A stretch of DNA of 64,000 nucleotides from JALHMI01 sp964598535 (GTDB lineage Bacteria; Planctomycetota; Planctomycetia; Pirellulales; PALSA-1355): the NCBI GenBank assembly GCA_964598535.1, contig CAZRCI010000022.1:22639-86638 (forward strand), in the 5' to 3' direction. Shown here piece after piece: positions 63,772-64,000 of the stretch. The notes under the pieces are model-generated. The model saw nothing but the letters and a program-made list of their open reading frames with translations. It was not told the origin of the DNA and did no database searches. How positions within the stretch are numbered: the stretch's first letter is position 1; every line of letters begins with the position of its first letter. Made by a program: the position numbers and the translations under genes.

Positions 63772-64000
63772 TCAACCTTCCGTACGGCCGAAGCAGGCCA
63801 GACACATATCGTCGCTCTGCGGATGCCCCCCGACGAAGAGCTTGACGTCGTCGAGGATCATCCGGCCGAGTGCGTCGACGCTGGGCGAAGGCTGTTCCAA
63901 CTGGGACCGCAAGCGGCACAAGCCATAAAGTTCCTTGTCGGAATTCATGGCTTCGCTGATGCCATCGGTAAAGAGGGCCAAGAACTCGCCGGGGGCGATT
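63772..64000 (-). CDS. SpoIIE-type PP2C phosphatase, C-terminal fragment
   Basis: The 3' end of a gene entering from beyond the right edge; about 75 residues are visible. PGEFLALFTDGISEAMNSD and the terminal HPQSDDMCLACFGR show the metal-binding FTDG and DD motifs of SpoIIE/RsbU phosphatases. The N-terminus and any sensor or forkhead-associated domains lie outside the window. The gene is convergent with the GH10-like gene. Confidence 0.82.
   Translation of the reverse strand, partial: IAPGEFLALFTDGISEAMNSDKELYGLCRLRSQLEQPSPSVDALGRMILDDVKLFVGGHPQSDDMCLACFGRTEG

Overview
The window looks like chromosome from a GC-rich planctomycete of the Pirellulales type. Lineage marks are a DUF1549/DUF1553 protein with odd cytochrome motifs beside a cytochrome/WD40 protein, an SHD1-domain secreted protein, a PEP-CTERM protein, an alginate-export-type outer-membrane protein, a lysine/alanine-rich histone-H1-like protein, and a peptidoglycan-precursor cluster with no ftsA/ftsZ after ftsQ. 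Genus cannot be named from sequence alone. I see no prophage, insertion sequence, CRISPR array or rRNA; one tRNA gene (Lys, CUU) is present.

Layout. 0-7.5 kb: a Wzz/GumC-like gene diverges from a run of a NodB-type deacetylase, a Wzx-type flippase, a GT4 glycosyltransferase, a PlsC-like acyltransferase and a CdsA-like cytidylyltransferase; a perfect palindrome lies between the divergent genes. 7.5-12.6 kb: a secreted HExxH protein, a Nudix hydrolase translationally coupled to fabI, a GAF/sigma-54 activator and tRNA-Lys. 12.9-20 kb: outer-membrane barrel, PEP-CTERM protein behind a long structured leader, H1-like protein and copper ATPase. 20-29.3 kb: cinA, the WD40/cytochrome and DUF1549/DUF1553 pair, an isochorismatase-family hydrolase and a class V aminotransferase.

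29.3-39.8 kb (minus strand): murE-murF-mraY-murG-murC-murB-ddl-ftsQ. The precursor genes are complete, but ftsI, ftsW, ftsA, ftsZ, mraZ and rsmH are not in their usual places. 40-45.1 kb: a helix-turn-helix/EIIA-Ntr fusion, a pseudo-receiver protein, an SDR, and a DUF4198/DUF3386-like secreted protein diverging from hemP. 45-52.7 kb: SDR, leuB-like gene, a cluster of small zinc-ribbon proteins with a membrane-anchored nuclease and a 58-residue basic protein, an HNH nuclease, fdxA with a strong promoter, and an ECF-type sigma factor followed by a degenerate phosphohexomutase. 52.9-64 kb: aminotransferase, SHD1 protein, lipoprotein, clpX, a SHOCT-like membrane protein, eda, a large secreted protein, purC, a GH10-like protein lacking the acid/base residue, and the 3' end of a SpoIIE-type phosphatase.

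The least expected signals are a short repeat that begins at the stop codon of at least two unrelated genes, the structured PEP-CTERM leader, the apparently inactivated sugar-enzyme folds, and the small ORF plus hairpin inside the mur cluster. I found no clear new defence or mobile system.
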